Part shown: in pieces, positions 62,775 to 64,000 of the stretch
Layout: every line of letters begins with the position of its first letter
Position numbering within the stretch: position 1 is the stretch's first letter
Assembly (NCBI RefSeq): GCF_002803085.1
Contig: NZ_NNBJ01000012.1
Location: 124,001-188,000 of the forward strand
Direction of reading: 5' to 3'
Length of the DNA stretch: 64,000 nt
Source of the DNA: Streptomyces sp. CB01201
GTDB lineage: Bacteria > Actinomycetota > Actinomycetes > Streptomycetales > Streptomycetaceae
Notes under the pieces: model-generated
What the model was told of the DNA's origin: nothing
The model's database searches: none
What the model saw: the letters and a program-made list of their open reading frames with translations, nothing else
Translations under genes and position numbers: made by a program

Positions 62775-63464
62775 ATGGCTACTCATCTGATCACCGGCGC
62801 CGGTTCCGGCATCGGCGCGGCCGTCGCCCGCCGACTGCACGAGCGCGGCGACGAGCTCATCCTGCTCGCCCGCGACGCCGGACGCGCCAAGGAGTTCGCC
62901 GCCCGCTACCCGGGCGCGCGCACCCTCGTCGGCGACCTCGCGGACCCCGACCGCCTCTCCTGGGCCTTCGACAAGCAGCCGATGCCCGAGCAACTCGACT
63001 CGCTGCTGCACATCGCGGGCATCGTCGACCTCGGCCCGGTCGGCGAACTGCGCCCCAAGACCTGGCACCAGCAGCTCAACGTCAATCTGATCGCCCCCGC
63101 CGAGATCACCCGCCACCTGCTGCCCCAACTGCGCGCCTCGCGCGGCCACGTGGTCTTCGTGAACTCCGGCGCGGGCCTTGCCGCGCACGCCGAGTGGGGT
63201 GCGTACGCGGCCTCCAAGCACGGCCTCAAGGCGCTCGCCGACTCGCTGCGCCACGAGGAGCACGCCAACGGCGTCCGGGTCACCTCGGTCTACCCCGGCC
63301 GCACCGCGAGCCCCATGCAGGCCAAGGTGCACTCGCAGGAGGGCAAGGAGTACGACCCCGCGAAGTTCATCGACCCCGAGTCGGTGGCCACCACCATCGT
63401 CATGGCCATCGACCTGCCGGCCGACGCCGAGGTCAACGACCTCACCGTGCGCCCCGGCAAGTAG
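62775..63464 (+). CDS. Short-chain dehydrogenase/reductase
   Basis: A 229-residue SDR. The cofactor motif is TGAGSGIGAAVARRL, the NAG-like segment is LLHIAGIVD, the catalytic Ser lies in VFVNSGAGLAA and the Tyr-Lys pair in YAASKHGLKAL. Its small size and PGRTASPM segment fit the classical SDR family; the substrate is unknown. ATG 62775 is used; ATG 62766 is 9 nt earlier and equally possible. It is 28 nt after the LOG gene and probably in the same operon. Confidence 0.93.
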   Translation: MATHLITGAGSGIGAAVARRLHERGDELILLARDAGRAKEFAARYPGARTLVGDLADPDRLSWAFDKQPMPEQLDSLLHIAGIVDLGPVGELRPKTWHQQLNVNLIAPAEITRHLLPQLRASRGHVVFVNSGAGLAAHAEWGAYAASKHGLKALADSLRHEEHANGVRVTSVYPGRTASPMQAKVHSQEGKEYDPAKFIDPESVATTIVMAIDLPADAEVNDLTVRPGK

Positions 63465-63504
63465 CCGGGACCGGGCCGTGCGCCCGGTTGCGTAGGCTTC
63501 CGGG

Positions 63505-64000
63505 GTGAGCGAACAGAGCAAATTTCCCTGGGGGCCCGCCACCGGCGTCGGCTCGATGCCGGGCGGCGACGCGCGGGAGACCGCCAAGACCGTCACCGGC
63601 TCGCTGATCGGGGCCGAAGGGGCGAGCGGTGACTTCCCGTACCTCGCGGAACTGCCCGCGCGCGGGCCCGGCTCCGACATGATCGGGCGGACCATCGGGC
63701 TCCTCGTCGAGATGTACGGGCACGTCGAGCCCAGCGGCTGGCGGGTCGGGGACCGGCCCGGCCGGGACACCCGGCGGGCCAGGTCCTGGCTCGGCGAGGA
63801 CCTCGACGCCCTGGAGGAGTTCACCCAGGAGTACACCGGCCCGCTCAAGGTGCAGGCCGTCGGCCCGTGGACGCTGGCCGCGGCCCTGGAGCTCAGGAAC
63901 GGCGAGCTCTCGCTCGGCGACCCCGGCGCCTGCCGCGACCTCGCGGGGTCGCTCGCCGAAGGCCTGCGCGACCACCTCGCCGACGTACGCCGCCGCGTCC
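63505..64000 (+). CDS. MetE-like vitamin B12-independent methionine synthase family protein (cut by window edge)
   Basis: The first ~165 residues. It begins WGPATGVGSMPGGDARETAK, with the GSMPG segment typical of the UROD/MetE-like barrel family, then ELPARGPGSDMIGRTIGLL and GPLKVQAVGPWTLAAALEL. The zinc-binding C-terminal region lies outside the window. Streptomyces annotate this as a methionine synthase family protein, but it is much shorter than true MetE and may act in other methyl transfers. The start is GTG 63505. It follows the SDR gene by 40 nt and may be co-transcribed. Confidence 0.85.
   Translation, partial: MSEQSKFPWGPATGVGSMPGGDARETAKTVTGSLIGAEGASGDFPYLAELPARGPGSDMIGRTIGLLVEMYGHVEPSGWRVGDRPGRDTRRARSWLGEDLDALEEFTQEYTGPLKVQAVGPWTLAAALELRNGELSLGDPGACRDLAGSLAEGLRDHLADVRRRV

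Overview
The window is high-GC actinobacterial DNA and almost certainly Streptomyces. Evidence: GC-rich third codon positions throughout, frequent GTG starts and one probable TTG start, Shine-Dalgarno sequences of the GGAGG type, four-base ATGA/GTGA start-stop overlaps, the GlgE maltosyltransferase pathway, and dispersed intergenic repeats of the kind seen in streptomycetes. From memory (not checked) the gene order follows the S. coelicolor SCO5440-SCO5491 region, so most of this is core chromosome with a few insertions.

Layout. 1-8.7 kb: alpha-glucan metabolism. glgE-treS-pep2-glgB run on the minus strand (glgB is cut by the window edge) and the glycogen phosphorylase glgP runs divergently. 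8.7-15.7 kb: secreted thermolysin-type protease, a GntR-TetR double-HTH regulator divergent from a DHA2-type MFS exporter, a repeat-rich gap, a DinB/DUF664 protein and a DUF1266 protein. 15.8-23.5 kb: a two-gene heterodimeric ABC exporter, then an ABC-2 exporter with its own histidine kinase and response regulator. 23.5-29.4 kb: a methyltransferase-like membrane protein, the debranching enzyme glgX, and two paralogous L,D-transpeptidase lipoproteins. 29.4-33.4 kb: enoyl-CoA hydratase, an RsbW-like ATPase, and a two-gene unit of a NodB-fold Tat lipoprotein with a changed active site plus a beta-propeller lipoprotein.

33.5-35.4 kb holds the most notable locus: a cyclodipeptide synthase overlapping a cytochrome P450 by four bases. 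As I recall the Mycobacterium tuberculosis sequences, the pair matches Rv2275 (cyclo-Tyr-Tyr synthase) and CYP121 (mycocyclosin synthase) very closely, with the same P450 length and heme-Cys position, but with changes at residues corresponding to known substrate contacts. It therefore looks like a Streptomyces mycocyclosin-type pathway, possibly with a different product.

35.6-44.8 kb: GNAT protein, EF-hand protein, Rossmann reductase, then one-carbon/serine metabolism: sdaA, glyA, gcvH, gcvT (all minus) with a tandem glycine riboswitch ahead of gcvT, and next to it a P-loop protein and two SseB-like proteins. 45.2-51.6 kb: a five-gene family-5 peptide ABC importer. 51.7-56.5 kb: secreted M1 peptidase, TRIC-type channel, thioesterase, two tandem repeat arrays, FabR-like TetR regulator, two small membrane proteins. 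56.5-64 kb: cysteine desulfurase and mnmA (tRNA 2-thiolation) flanking a Tat-exported amidase, then an oxidoreductase divergent from a GlxA-type regulator, DUF427, LOG-like, SDR, and the start of a MetE-like protein.

Working together: glgE/treS/pep2/glgB/glgP/glgX interconvert trehalose, maltose 1-phosphate and branched glucan. The riboswitch ties glycine level to cleavage (GcvT/GcvH), SHMT and probably serine breakdown (SdaA). Cysteine desulfurase probably feeds sulfur to MnmA. No rRNA, tRNA, insertion sequence, prophage or CRISPR array was seen.
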